A stretch of 64,000 nt of DNA from positions 434,001 to 498,000 of the forward strand of contig NZ_JABUMX010000002.1 of the NCBI RefSeq assembly GCF_013327855.1. The letters run 5' to 3'. How positions within the stretch are numbered: the stretch's first letter is position 1; each line of letters begins with the position of its first letter. The translations under genes and the position numbers were made by a program. Under the pieces are notes generated by a model, which saw only the letters and a program-made list of their open reading frames with translations, was not told the DNA's origin and did not search any database. Shown one piece after another: positions 25,446 to 34,510 of this stretch. Source of the DNA: Phyllobacterium pellucidum (lineage in GTDB: Bacteria > Pseudomonadota > Alphaproteobacteria > Rhizobiales > Rhizobiaceae).

Positions 25446-26234
25446 ATGTCCGCCTTCTTCGAAAACATACCCATCCTTCTGATCATTGCCGCCTTTGCCG
25501 CAGGCTTCATCGACTCGATCGCCGGCGGCGGCGGGTTGATCACCGTGCCTGCGCTGCTCCTTGCAGGCTTTTCGCCGGTAGAATCGCTCGGCACCAACAA
25601 GTTGCAATCGCTGTTCGGATCGGCATCGGCAACGATTGCCTATGCGCAGAAGGGTTTTGTGCATCCGAGCAAGCAACTCCCCTCGGCATTGATGTCGGCG
25701 ATCGGCGGCGTGGCGGGTGCACTTCTCGCCGGGTTCCTGCCGGGCGACGTATTGCGCGCTTTCCTGCCTATCCTGCTGGTCGCCATCGCCATCTATTTCG
25801 CCGTAAAGCCGAACATGGGGGACGTCGATCGTGCCCAGCGCATCACGCCTTTCATGTTCGGCATAGCCGTCGTGCCGCTCATCGGCTTCTATGACGGCCT
25901 GTTCGGTCCGGGGACGGGATCGTTTTTCATGTTGAGCTTTGTTTCTCTGGCCGGCTTCGGGATTTTGAAGGCGACGGCCAATACCAAGCTTCTCAACTTC
26001 GCCTCCAATCTCGGCGGCTTCGTCACCTTCGCCTTCCTTGGAGTGATCAACTGGAAAGTCGGATTGCTGATGGGCATTGCCCAGTTTGCCGGTGCCCGCG
26101 TCGGCGCGGGCCTGGCCATGCAGATCGGCGCAAGGATCATCAAGCCCTTGCTTATCATCGTGTGCTTGGCGCTCGCCGCAAAACTCTTGCTCGATGCTGA
26201 CAATCCGCTGCGCGTCTGGCTCACGAACGGCTGA
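25446..26234 (+). CDS. TauE/SafE (TSUP) family membrane permease
   Basis: Membrane protein of 262 residues with about eight hydrophobic segments. The family's GFIDSIAGGGGLITVPALL motif is near residue 20 and repeats as GFYDGLFGPGTGSFF in the second half. TSUP members export sulfite or organosulfur anions, but some sit with cobalamin genes and may move other ions. I start at MSAFFENIPILLI; the longer frame to 25329 is not supported. Nearby context is mixed: cobalamin genes on both sides and a sulfite oxidase 15 kb away. Confidence 0.85.
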   Translation: MSAFFENIPILLIIAAFAAGFIDSIAGGGGLITVPALLLAGFSPVESLGTNKLQSLFGSASATIAYAQKGFVHPSKQLPSALMSAIGGVAGALLAGFLPGDVLRAFLPILLVAIAIYFAVKPNMGDVDRAQRITPFMFGIAVVPLIGFYDGLFGPGTGSFFMLSFVSLAGFGILKATANTKLLNFASNLGGFVTFAFLGVINWKVGLLMGIAQFAGARVGAGLAMQIGARIIKPLLIIVCLALAAKLLLDADNPLRVWLTNG

Positions 26235-26372
26235 GATTGGTCGGACGTTCCTCGGGAGTTCGCGGCCTTCGTGCAACGAATGAAAATAGTTCACGACCGG
26301 TGTCGATTTCCGGCAAACTCATTCGTCACGAAGGGAAGCGAAAGAATTCGCCCAGGCAAGGAAACGAATGCG

Positions 26373-27017
26373 ATGACAATCACTATCACAGCGTTTGAAC
26401 GATCGCCCGATGGCGGCAAGGGATTGGCGCGCGATACGCGCGTTCGTTGGGCGCTCGAAGAGGTGGGGCAACCCTATGAGGTTCGTCTCGTTTCCTTCGC
26501 CGAGATGAAGAAGCCCGCCCATCTGGCCCTTCATCCCTTCGGCCAGATCCCAACCTATGAGGAAGGCCCACTGTCGCTGTTCGAGACTGGCTCGATCATC
26601 TTGCATCTTGCTGATCAGCATGAAAGCCTTCTACCGAAGGAAAAGAATGCCCGCGCGCGTGCCATCACGTGGATGTTTGCCGCACTTAACACCGTCGAGC
26701 CGCCGATCCTCGAATTGACGACGGCAAGAATATTCGAAAGTGACAGACCCTGGAGCGCCGAGCGCCTGCCATTGGTAAAGGACCGTGTCCGCGCTCCACT
26801 GCACAAGCTCTCCGCTCACCTGGGCGCCGACGAGTGGCTTGATGACAGGTTCAGCGCGGGTGATCTGTTGATGGTTTCAGTTCTGCTGCGACTGAGAATT
26901 TCGGGCATTCTGGACGAATATGAAAACCTCGCCGCCTATGTGGCTCGCGGGGAAGCCCGGCCCGCCTATAGACGCGCTTTTGCCGCGCAATATGCGATCA
27001 ACGCACCATCGGCCTGA
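26373..27017 (+). CDS. Glutathione S-transferase family protein
   Basis: Cytosolic GST of 214 residues. The thioredoxin-fold N-terminal domain contains the cis-Pro region FGQIPTYEEGPLSLFETGSI, followed by an all-helical domain. AAGGAAAC lies upstream of the chosen ATG (MTITITAFERSPDGGKG); frames starting earlier lack a good ribosome binding site. It sits alone between the permease and cobO. The substrate is unknown. Confidence 0.87.
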   Translation: MTITITAFERSPDGGKGLARDTRVRWALEEVGQPYEVRLVSFAEMKKPAHLALHPFGQIPTYEEGPLSLFETGSIILHLADQHESLLPKEKNARARAITWMFAALNTVEPPILELTTARIFESDRPWSAERLPLVKDRVRAPLHKLSAHLGADEWLDDRFSAGDLLMVSVLLRLRISGILDEYENLAAYVARGEARPAYRRAFAAQYAINAPSA

Positions 27018-27053
27018 CATACCAACTCATGGAATTGAGCCAACAGCTACGGC

Positions 27054-27692
27054 CTAGAACTCGATGCCCTTCTGCGCCTTGATGCCGGAGCGGAAAGGAT
27101 GCTTGATCATCTCCATCTCGGTAACGAGATCGGCGAACTCGATAAGCTCGTCCTTGGCGTTCCGTCCGGTAATGATCACGTGTTTCATGTGGGGCTTCTG
27201 CTTCAGGACGTCGATGATCTCTTCGACGGGAAGATAGTCGTAGCGCAGCGCGATGTTGAGTTCGTCACACAGGACGAGTTCGGTCTCGTCATCGAGGATC
27301 ATTGTCTTGGCCTGCTCCCAGGCATTGCGCGCCATGGCGATATCGCGGGCGCGATCCTGGGTTTCCCAGGTGAAGCCTTCGCCCATGGCCGAGATCGTCA
27401 CCTGGTCTGGAAATTTCTCCAGAACCCAGCGCTCTCCCGTATCCCAGGAGCCTTTGACGAACTGGACGACGCCGATCTTCATGCCATGACCGAGTGCGCG
27501 GAAGACGACGCCGAAACCTGCGGTCGATTTGCCCTTGCCCTTCCCCGTATTGACGATGACGAGGCCCTTCTCGTCCGTCTTGGTGGCGAGAATCTTGTCG
27601 CGCACCGCTTTCTTCTTGCGCATCTTGTCCGCGTGGCGCTCGTTGATTTCCTCTTCGGTCATGTTCAGAAGTTTCTGTGATTTTTCAGACAT
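27054..27692 (-). CDS. cobO: Cob(I)yrinic acid a,c-diamide adenosyltransferase CobO
   Basis: ATP:corrinoid adenosyltransferase of 212 residues that puts the 5'-deoxyadenosyl ligand on cobalt. The P-loop-like NTGKGKGKS is near residues 48-56, followed by TAGFGVVFRALGHG. Late motifs LVLCDELNIALRYDYL and VIITGRNAKDELIE are typical of CobA/CobO. It is the last gene of the riboswitch-led minus-strand operon, 26 bases after cobN. Confidence 0.95.
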   Translation of the reverse strand: MSEKSQKLLNMTEEEINERHADKMRKKKAVRDKILATKTDEKGLVIVNTGKGKGKSTAGFGVVFRALGHGMKIGVVQFVKGSWDTGERWVLEKFPDQVTISAMGEGFTWETQDRARDIAMARNAWEQAKTMILDDETELVLCDELNIALRYDYLPVEEIIDVLKQKPHMKHVIITGRNAKDELIEFADLVTEMEMIKHPFRSGIKAQKGIEF

Positions 27693-27718
27693 TTGGCGTT
27701 TCCTTCAGATTCTTTTTA

Positions 27719-30700
27719 TCAGGCCGCGAGCCGGCTCAGCTCAAAGCGTGCCGAATTGGAACGCGGCGTCCAGAAACCGCGTTCGACCGCTTCTTCGAGT
27801 TTCTCGGCCATCTCGCGCAAGGCATGCGGGTTCTTTTCATTGAGGAAGGCGCGCACATTGTCATCGACCAGGAATGCCTGGTACACGGCCTCGAAGTGGT
27901 GATTGCCGACAGCGCCGGTCGTGGCGGCAAAAGCGAAAAGATAGTCTACCGTCGCCGCCATCTCGAATGCGCCCTTGTAGCCATGGCGCATTACGCCGCT
28001 GATCCATTTCGGGTTGGTGACACGGCCGCGCACTGTCCGGGCGATTTCCTCGTCCAGCGTGCGGATGATCGGCTTTTCAGGACGCGAATGGTCATTATGG
28101 TAGATCGTCGGCTGCGCGCCCGAAAGGCGCTCGACCGCCGCCGACATGCCGCCCTCGAACTGATAATAGTCGTCAGAATCGAGAAGGTCGTGCTCGCGGT
28201 TATCCTGGTTTTGCACCACGGCCTCGACCGAACGCAAGCGCTCTTCGAGCAGTCCGCGTTCGGAGCGTCCCTCCTCGCCCGCGCCATAGGCATAACCGCC
28301 CCAGACAAGCCATGCCTCAGCGAGGTCATCGCGCCTGTCCCAGTGCTTTTCGTCGATCAGGGTTTGCAAACCCGCCCCGTAGGCGCCGGGCTTCGAACCG
28401 AAGACGCGAAATCCGGCACGCTGCCGGGCCGTCTTCTCATCGATTCCCTCGCCAAGCATCCGTTCGCGTTCGCTGCGCATGCGCGCCGCGATCGGATTGT
28501 CCGCAGCGTCCTCGTCAAGTCCGCCAACCGCCCGCACTGCGGTGTCGAACAGCGCGATCTGATCGGGAAACGCATCGCGGAAGAAACCGGAAATGCGCAA
28601 GGTGACATCGACGCGCGGGCGGCCGAGCGTTGCAACAGGCACTATTTCGTAGCCGGTGACCCGGCGCGATGCCATGTCCCAAACTGGCTTGACGCCGATC
28701 AGGGCCAGGGCCTGCGCAATATCGTCGCCGCCGGTGCGCATGTTGGAGGTGCCCCAGGCCGTCAGACCAAACGATGTCGGCCACTCGCCATGGTCCTGCG
28801 TATAACGGCGGATAAGGAGATCGGCCGACTTCTGCCCAAGTTCCCACGCGGCCGGTGTCGGCACGGCGCGGCTGTCGATCGAAAAGAAATTGCGGCCCGT
28901 GGGCAATACGTCCGGCCGGCCCCGCGTCGGCGCGCCGGAGGGTCCCGGCGCGACAAACCGGCCATCAAGTGCCCGGAACAGGCCGTCCATTTCGGCCTCG
29001 CCGCAGTCCGCCACGGCCGGCCCGAGTGTCGCCCGTATGCCCTCAAGCACGGCGTTAGTCGCAGCCCAATCGGGTGGACACGGCGTCTCCTCGGCAACAA
29101 GCCGTGCGGCGAGCAACTCGATGCGTTCCACCGTATCACCGGCGATACGCCAATTGGCGTCCGATTGCAGCGCCAGACATTCCGGTCGCGGTCCGTGCCA
29201 GACCGCTGCCATATCGCAATCCAGCGGGTCAAAGCCGTCGAGCCCGAGATCGCGGGCGATCGCGCGCTGCAGGCTTTGGTCTGCGCCGATGCCGGAGCCG
29301 CGCGGCACGCGGGCGAGCGCGACTACGAGATCCGTCAAAAGCCGCCCCTGCGGCGATTGCCCGAATATATGGAGGCCGTCGCGAATCTGCATTTCCTTGA
29401 GATCGCAGAGATAGGCATCGAGCTTCTGCAGCGCGAGGTCGTCGGCATCGTGGTCATGGATACCGGCATCGTGGTCGAGCCCGATATCGCGCACCAGATC
29501 GAGGATCTGCACCTTGAGCCGCACCAACCGGCGCGGATCGACGCCGGACGCTTCATAATATTCATCGACAAGCGCTTCTAGATCCTTGAGCGGCCCATAA
29601 CTCTCGGCGCGCGTCAGCGGCGGCGTCAGATGGTCGATGATGACGGCCGAGGACCGGCGCTTCGCCTGCGTGCCCTCGCCCGGGTCGTTGACGATGAACG
29701 GGTAGATGTGCGGGATCGGCCCAAGCACCGCTTCCGGGTAACAGGTTTCGGAAAGTGCCAGCGATTTGCCGGGCAGCCATTCAAGGTTGCCGTGCTTGCC
29801 GACATGGACGATCGCATGCGCTCCATAGACTTCGCGCAGATAGGCGTAAAAAGCGAGATAGCCGTGCGGCGGAACGAGATCAGGAGAGTGATAGCTATCC
29901 TTAGGATCGATATTGTAGCCGCGCGCCGGCTGGATCCCGACGAGGGTTTCGCCAAAGCGGGCAAGCGGCAGCGCGAATGCTTGTCTTCCCTCAAGGAAAA
30001 ACGGATCGGCTTCAGGCTTGCCCCAGCGTTCGGTAGCGGCTCGCTGAATCGGGATCGGAAGGGATGCCAGGAAACGATTGTAATGATTCAGAGAAATGGT
30101 TTCGCGAATCTCGCGGCCGTCGCTCGCCGCATTGGTCGGCCCGGCCATCAGGTGTTTTATAAGTGCATCGCCATCCGCCGGAATGTCCGCGACCGCATAG
30201 CCTTGCTTCATCATCTCGGTAAGTACACCCCAGGTCCCGGCTGGCGTATCGAGGCCGACGCCATTGCCGAGCCGTCCATCGCGATTGGGATAGTTGGCCA
30301 TCACCAGCGCCACACGCCTCTCCCCCGCCGCCGCGCGCCTGAGCGCCGACCAGTTCGCCGTAAGTTCAGCCACGAATCCGATGCGGTCCGGCATGGGCTC
30401 ATGCGTGACGATATTGGCTTCGACAGCCTCATCGAACGTCCGTGCCGACTTGAACGAGACGGCGCGGGTGAGAACCCGCCCGTCCACTTCCGGCAACGCG
30501 ACATTCATGGCGAGATCGCGGGCAGACAAACCTTGATCCGAAGCGCGCCACTGCTCGGCGCTCGATCCTGAAAAAATTACCTGTAGAACGACCGCGCCAT
30601 CATGTTCGAGCACGGTGGGCTTGCGCGCAACGCCGGGCGCCGAAACGGCAAATCCCGTGGCATTGAGAACAACGACGGGTGCCGCCTCACCGAATATGCT

Positions 30701-31450
30701 TTCAAGCGTCGCCACGGAAACCGGGTCTTTCAGGCTCGATACAAACACGGGCAAGGGATTGAGACCCTTGAGCCTCAAGGCATCGACCAGCGCCTCGACC
30801 GGTTGGGTCTGTCCGCTCTGCACCAGCGCGCGGTAAAAGCAGATGGCAACGATCGATGCGTCCGCCTGCCAATGCGACCGCAACAGGTCGAGCGATGGCG
30901 CCGGCTCGCCGGGCCACCACACGCCCGCCTTCAGCAGTGGCGCCGCCTCCTGCGGTTTCTCGGCTCCATCGACAATCGCGCCGCAATAGTCGAGAAAACG
31001 GCTCGCGTTTTGCGCGCCGCCCTCAAGCAGATAGTGCCAGAGCGCGTCTCGATCTTGCCGCAGCACCGTCGAAAAGCGATCAAGGCCGGGATCGGGTTTG
31101 TCGTCGCCCGGAAGAACCGCCAGCCGCACCTTGTGATTGATCGCGCAGGCGTGGAGCGCTTCGAGACCATAAGGCCAGTAGCTCTCGCCGCCGATGATGC
31201 GCACGACAATCAGTTTGGCGTGACGCGCGGTGCGTTCGACATAAGCATCGACCGACATCGGATGCGCCAGCGCCATCATGTTGGCGAGGCGCAAGGAGAG
31301 CCCTTCGCCATTGTGGCGATGGGCCGAGGCAAGGCTGGCCAGCTCCGTGTCGGCCGCCGAAAGAAAAAGCACATCTCCCGGCGTCTGGCCGAGATCGATT
31401 GCCTCGGTGCCTTCGGCTATCGTGCCTTTCTGGGCAAGCAGGAGATGCAT
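27719..31450 (-). CDS. cobN: Cobaltochelatase subunit CobN
   Basis: Large subunit (1243 residues) of the ATP-dependent aerobic cobaltochelatase that inserts cobalt into hydrogenobyrinate a,c-diamide. The size and the segments YLAFYAYLREVYGAHAIVHV, GKHGNLEWLPGKSLALS and FLVDDNVRAFL agree with CobN. Its partners CobS and CobT are not in the window. The presence of CobN is the clearest sign that cobalt is inserted late, as in aerobic-type pathways. It sits between cobW and cobO. Confidence 0.96.
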   Translation of the reverse strand: MHLLLAQKGTIAEGTEAIDLGQTPGDVLFLSAADTELASLASAHRHNGEGLSLRLANMMALAHPMSVDAYVERTARHAKLIVVRIIGGESYWPYGLEALHACAINHKVRLAVLPGDDKPDPGLDRFSTVLRQDRDALWHYLLEGGAQNASRFLDYCGAIVDGAEKPQEAAPLLKAGVWWPGEPAPSLDLLRSHWQADASIVAICFYRALVQSGQTQPVEALVDALRLKGLNPLPVFVSSLKDPVSVATLESIFGEAAPVVVLNATGFAVSAPGVARKPTVLEHDGAVVLQVIFSGSSAEQWRASDQGLSARDLAMNVALPEVDGRVLTRAVSFKSARTFDEAVEANIVTHEPMPDRIGFVAELTANWSALRRAAAGERRVALVMANYPNRDGRLGNGVGLDTPAGTWGVLTEMMKQGYAVADIPADGDALIKHLMAGPTNAASDGREIRETISLNHYNRFLASLPIPIQRAATERWGKPEADPFFLEGRQAFALPLARFGETLVGIQPARGYNIDPKDSYHSPDLVPPHGYLAFYAYLREVYGAHAIVHVGKHGNLEWLPGKSLALSETCYPEAVLGPIPHIYPFIVNDPGEGTQAKRRSSAVIIDHLTPPLTRAESYGPLKDLEALVDEYYEASGVDPRRLVRLKVQILDLVRDIGLDHDAGIHDHDADDLALQKLDAYLCDLKEMQIRDGLHIFGQSPQGRLLTDLVVALARVPRGSGIGADQSLQRAIARDLGLDGFDPLDCDMAAVWHGPRPECLALQSDANWRIAGDTVERIELLAARLVAEETPCPPDWAATNAVLEGIRATLGPAVADCGEAEMDGLFRALDGRFVAPGPSGAPTRGRPDVLPTGRNFFSIDSRAVPTPAAWELGQKSADLLIRRYTQDHGEWPTSFGLTAWGTSNMRTGGDDIAQALALIGVKPVWDMASRRVTGYEIVPVATLGRPRVDVTLRISGFFRDAFPDQIALFDTAVRAVGGLDEDAADNPIAARMRSERERMLGEGIDEKTARQRAGFRVFGSKPGAYGAGLQTLIDEKHWDRRDDLAEAWLVWGGYAYGAGEEGRSERGLLEERLRSVEAVVQNQDNREHDLLDSDDYYQFEGGMSAAVERLSGAQPTIYHNDHSRPEKPIIRTLDEEIARTVRGRVTNPKWISGVMRHGYKGAFEMAATVDYLFAFAATTGAVGNHHFEAVYQAFLVDDNVRAFLNEKNPHALREMAEKLEEAVERGFWTPRSNSARFELSRLAA

Positions 31451-31462
31451 CAGTCTTCCTTA

Positions 31463-32515
31463 TCAGGCAGCCGCCGCGTTCATCGCCGATTCGATGGCTA
31501 CCGCGTCGATATCGTGAAGGCCGATGACGACGAGCCGTGTCTGCCGCTCCTCGCCCGGATGCCAGCTGCGATCGAAATAATGCTCGATGCGCGAGCCTAC
31601 CGCCTGGACAACGAGGCGCATCGGCTTGCCCGGAACATCGACGAAGCCCTTGAGGCGCAGAACGTCATGATCGGCGATCACGCCTTTCAGCTTCTCGACA
31701 AAAGACTTCGGCTCGGAAACCGGCCCGAGGCCAACGACGAAGCTCTCGAATTCGTCATGGCTGTGTTCCTCGCCGGCTTCATGCTCCATCTCATGATGCG
31801 ACTTGCGGTTGGCAATATCCTGCTCGGTACCGACGCCAAGGCCAAGCAGCAGTTGGTTGCTGATCCTGCCGAAGCTTGCGGGGATCATGTTGAGGGCACG
31901 CACCGAACGGCTTTGTACGTCGCCCTTCACCCCGTCGAGTTCATCGCCGCTGATGAGATCGGTCTTGTTGAGAATGATGAGGTCCGCTGCACGGATCTGG
32001 TCCTCGAAGAGTTCTTCGAGCGGGCTCTCATGGTCGAGCGATTCGTCCTGCGACCGCTGCGCGTCGACCTTGTCGTGATCGTCGGCAAAGCGACCTTCCG
32101 AAACTGCGGCGGCATCGATCACGGTCACGACGCCGTCGACAGTCACCTGCGTCTTGATTTCCGGCCAGTTGAATGCCGCCACCAGCGGTTGCGGGAGCGC
32201 AAGGCCCGAAGTTTCGATGACGATATGATCAGGACGATCGGGACGATCGAGCAGTTTCGTCATGGTCGGGATGAAATCATCAGCCACGGTGCAGCAGATG
32301 CAGCCATTGTTGAGTTCGATCACATCCTCGTCGCGACAAGCCTCGATACCGCAGCCCTTGAGCAACCCGCCATCGACACCGAGATCGCCGAATTCATTGA
32401 TGATCAGCGCAATGCGCTTGCCATCGGCATTCTCGAGCAGATTGCGGATCATCGTCGTCTTGCCCGAACCAAGGAAGCCGGTGATGACCGTTGCCGGAAT
32501 CTTCTGACCCTGCAT
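31463..32515 (-). CDS. cobW: Cobalamin-associated GTPase/metallochaperone CobW
   Basis: G3E-family GTPase of 350 residues. The P-loop GFLGSGKTT is at residues 13-21, the metal-binding CICC motif at 72-75, and the guanine-specificity NKTD occurs in LIILNKTDLI. A histidine-rich stretch, HHEMEHEAGEEHSHDE, lies near the domain boundary. CobW proteins deliver cobalt to the chelatase; the location directly upstream of cobN supports that. It follows cobU by 4 bases. Confidence 0.95.
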   Translation of the reverse strand: MQGQKIPATVITGFLGSGKTTMIRNLLENADGKRIALIINEFGDLGVDGGLLKGCGIEACRDEDVIELNNGCICCTVADDFIPTMTKLLDRPDRPDHIVIETSGLALPQPLVAAFNWPEIKTQVTVDGVVTVIDAAAVSEGRFADDHDKVDAQRSQDESLDHESPLEELFEDQIRAADLIILNKTDLISGDELDGVKGDVQSRSVRALNMIPASFGRISNQLLLGLGVGTEQDIANRKSHHEMEHEAGEEHSHDEFESFVVGLGPVSEPKSFVEKLKGVIADHDVLRLKGFVDVPGKPMRLVVQAVGSRIEHYFDRSWHPGEERQTRLVVIGLHDIDAVAIESAMNAAAA

Positions 32516-32519
32516 GTTG

Positions 32520-33044
32520 TTATCCCTTCATTTTGAGCGGCAGACCTGCTGCCACGAAATAGACTGTTGCCGCGGCGCCAGCCACAGCTTGATGGAGACG
32601 ACCGGCATGATCGCGAAAGTCGCGTGCCATGCGGTTCTCCGGAACGATGCCGAGGCCAACCTCGTTGGAGACGCAAACGACCGCACCTTTGAGATGCGGC
32701 AGAGCTGCGGCAAACCTTGCCGTTTCCGCCATGACATCACGCTCGGCCATCATGAGGTTGGTGACCCAAAGTGTCAGGCAGTCGACAAGAACCGCTGTGC
32801 CCACGGCCGCATGCACTTCCAGCGCGGAAACCAGATCGAGCGGTTCTTCGACCGTCGTCCACAATACGCCGCGCCGCGCCTTGTGGTGGTCGATGCGAGC
32901 GGACATCTCATCGTCCCACGCCCTGCCCGTCGCAAGATAGATCGCCTCCTTGCCGGATGACTCGATCAGTCCTTCGGCAAAGGAGGATTTACCGGAGCGC
33001 GCGCCGCCGAGCACAAAGGTGACCCCGCGCTCCAGCACGGCCAT
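32520..33044 (-). CDS. cobU: Adenosylcobinamide kinase/guanylyltransferase (CobU/CobP)
   Basis: Bifunctional enzyme of 174 residues that phosphorylates adenosylcobinamide and adds GMP to form GDP-cobinamide. The P-loop [12 protein letters not shown] is at residues 13-24; the later [11 protein letters not shown] segment carries the histidine guanylylated in the family. The start overlaps the cbtA stop by one base. Known as cobP in Pseudomonas naming. Confidence 0.94.
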   Translation of the reverse strand: MAVLERGVTFVLGGARSGKSSFAEGLIESSGKEAIYLATGRAWDDEMSARIDHHKARRGVLWTTVEEPLDLVSALEVHAAVGTAVLVDCLTLWVTNLMMAERDVMAETARFAAALPHLKGAVVCVSNEVGLGIVPENRMARDFRDHAGRLHQAVAGAAATVYFVAAGLPLKMKG

Positions 33045-33775
33045 CAGGCCTCAAGCTCCGAGGCCGCGTAGCTCTGGATGGCAAAGCCGAGCGCAGTGCC
33101 GAGCACCACCCAGAAGAAGAGATTGGTCGCGAGCGTCGATACCGCGAACTCGGATGCCAGTGTCGGCGGCACGGCGGAAGTAAGATCGTCCGCTTCCGGA
33201 GCGCCATAGATATGCGGCGCAACAATGAGCACGAGGCCGAGTACCCTCGCCCAGATTTCCTCACGCAGAACGATGAAGTAGACGCCGCCCGCAGTCAGCA
33301 GCACCGTGATGAGCCACCAGGCTTGCCGTGTCGCGAGATCGGCGGCGGGCATGGCTGGCAGTTCCGGGGCAAGACTGAACGATGGCGCGAGGTTGAAGAT
33401 GAAGAACCCGGCCAGGCCCCAATAAATGCCGTTCTGCACGGTGATCTTACGTCCAAGAAACAGGGCGGCCGCGCCCGTGATCAGAGCGAAACCCGCTCCG
33501 GCGACAAGATTGATCAGCAAGGTGTTACCAAAGCGGCCGAACGGCAGGGCCGGGCTTACCTCTTCCTCTTCGTGAGTGTGCGGCGCCACGGCAGGTGCTG
33601 TCTCGCCGGCGGCGGCAGGCGCTGCGGCATGCTCGTGCTCGTGGCCGCCTGCGGCGTTCTCATATTCTTCCGCGTGCAGGATAAGTGGCACGCTGCGCAC
33701 ATACATGGCTGGCGTCAACAGAATACCAGCAAACAGACCGGCCACGATCGTAGCCAGAAGATATTTAACCAACAT
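33044..33775 (-). CDS. cbtA: Cobalt transporter subunit CbtA
   Basis: Membrane protein of 243 residues with about five to six hydrophobic segments, matching the CbtA family predicted to import cobalt and usually found under cobalamin riboswitches. The start [18 protein letters not shown] is chosen over a longer frame because it begins with the first membrane segment. A His/Glu-rich loop ([11 protein letters not shown]...HTHEEEE) could hold metal. It lies downstream of cbtB and upstream of cobU. Confidence 0.9.
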   Translation of the reverse strand: MLVKYLLATIVAGLFAGILLTPAMYVRSVPLILHAEEYENAAGGHEHEHAAAPAAAGETAPAVAPHTHEEEEVSPALPFGRFGNTLLINLVAGAGFALITGAAALFLGRKITVQNGIYWGLAGFFIFNLAPSFSLAPELPAMPAADLATRQAWWLITVLLTAGGVYFIVLREEIWARVLGLVLIVAPHIYGAPEADDLTSAVPPTLASEFAVSTLATNLFFWVVLGTALGFAIQSYAASELEA

Positions 33776-33902
33776 CGATATCTCTCCGAATTCCCATATC
33801 AAGACACCGGGCTGTCGAAACGACACCCGGACCAGATAAACCCTCAGTTTTCAATGCTTAAGCGGTGGCGGCCGAATCATTACATCCAGCCGGGCTCCAA
33901 CC

Positions 33903-34079
33903 TCAGTGGCAGGGGAATCCGTAGGAATGGCGGGTATCGTGCGCCGTATCGTGCAGCGTTTCGGAATGGGAAAGTCCCACGCCATAAACGATGAACACGC
34001 CGAGCAGCATTGAAACCACCGCCGTCGTCAGACGCGATGCAAGCGGGAGAGATATCGTAGTCGAAGTACGTGCAGCCAT
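33903..34079 (-). CDS. cbtB: Cobalt transporter subunit CbtB
   Basis: Small protein of 58 residues with one membrane segment (TTAVVSMLLGVFIVYGVG) and a His-rich C-terminus, HSETLHDTAHDTRHSYGFPC, ending in His; this tail is the mark of CbtB. I start at MAARTSTTISLPLA (34079). It is the first gene after the cobalamin riboswitch, whose B12 box ends 67 bases upstream, and is followed by cbtA after a 127-base gap. Confidence 0.9.
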   Translation of the reverse strand: MAARTSTTISLPLASRLTTAVVSMLLGVFIVYGVGLSHSETLHDTAHDTRHSYGFPCH

Positions 34080-34139
34080 AACAACCTCCGTGCAGGGCCA
34101 GAAGGGACATTCCCCTTCGGTCTTGGGCACCATTGCCCT

Positions 34140-34360
34140 ATGACTGGCAGGTCTCCTGGCTCGCGGGTCGCAGGATCAATGCCGCCTTCCCGGTTTCCCA
34201 GTGGCTGCCCTCGGCTTGCGCCTCAGGCCTTGGCATGAATCCTCGCCGCTCTACAGTCGCGGGGTCGGCTGCGGTAGGGTCGCCCTGATGGGTACGGCCG
34301 TCGCATTCCCTTTTGATCCCATGGCCTTTGGCCGAACGGGAACCAATCATGGGTTGAACG
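34140..34360 (-). ncRNA. Cobalamin (B12) riboswitch
   Basis: Read on the minus strand, the hallmark blocks occur in order: AAAAGGGAATGCGACGG, then CCCCGCGACTGTAGAGCGG, then GCCACTGGGAAACCGGGAAG, then the B12 box CGAGCCAGGAGACCTGCC at 34163-34146. This is the usual adenosylcobalamin aptamer. It lies directly upstream of cbtB and should repress cbtB, cbtA, cobU, cobW, cobN and cobO when cobalamin is plentiful. The exact 5' boundary is estimated. Confidence 0.95.
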
Positions 34361-34510
34361 TTATTCACCAAGCACCGAGAATGTCAAACGAAACCGCGCG
34401 ACGTTTTTCGCTTTAGTATGGTCAAGGGACAACTTCGAGATCGGTGTTCCTGTATTCGTCATCCGTCGCCAGGATTGGCACCCAATAATGTTTCGCACAG
34501 GTCTACATAC

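Noticed and set aside
27677-32536. Two plus-strand frames of over 600 residues opposite cobN and cobW
   Set aside because: Both are antisense to cobN and cobW, which have clear motifs. No family features or plausible starts are seen.
34360-34510. Additional gene or signal between the riboswitch and cobQ
   Set aside because: No frame with a ribosome binding site and no hairpin with T run was seen.
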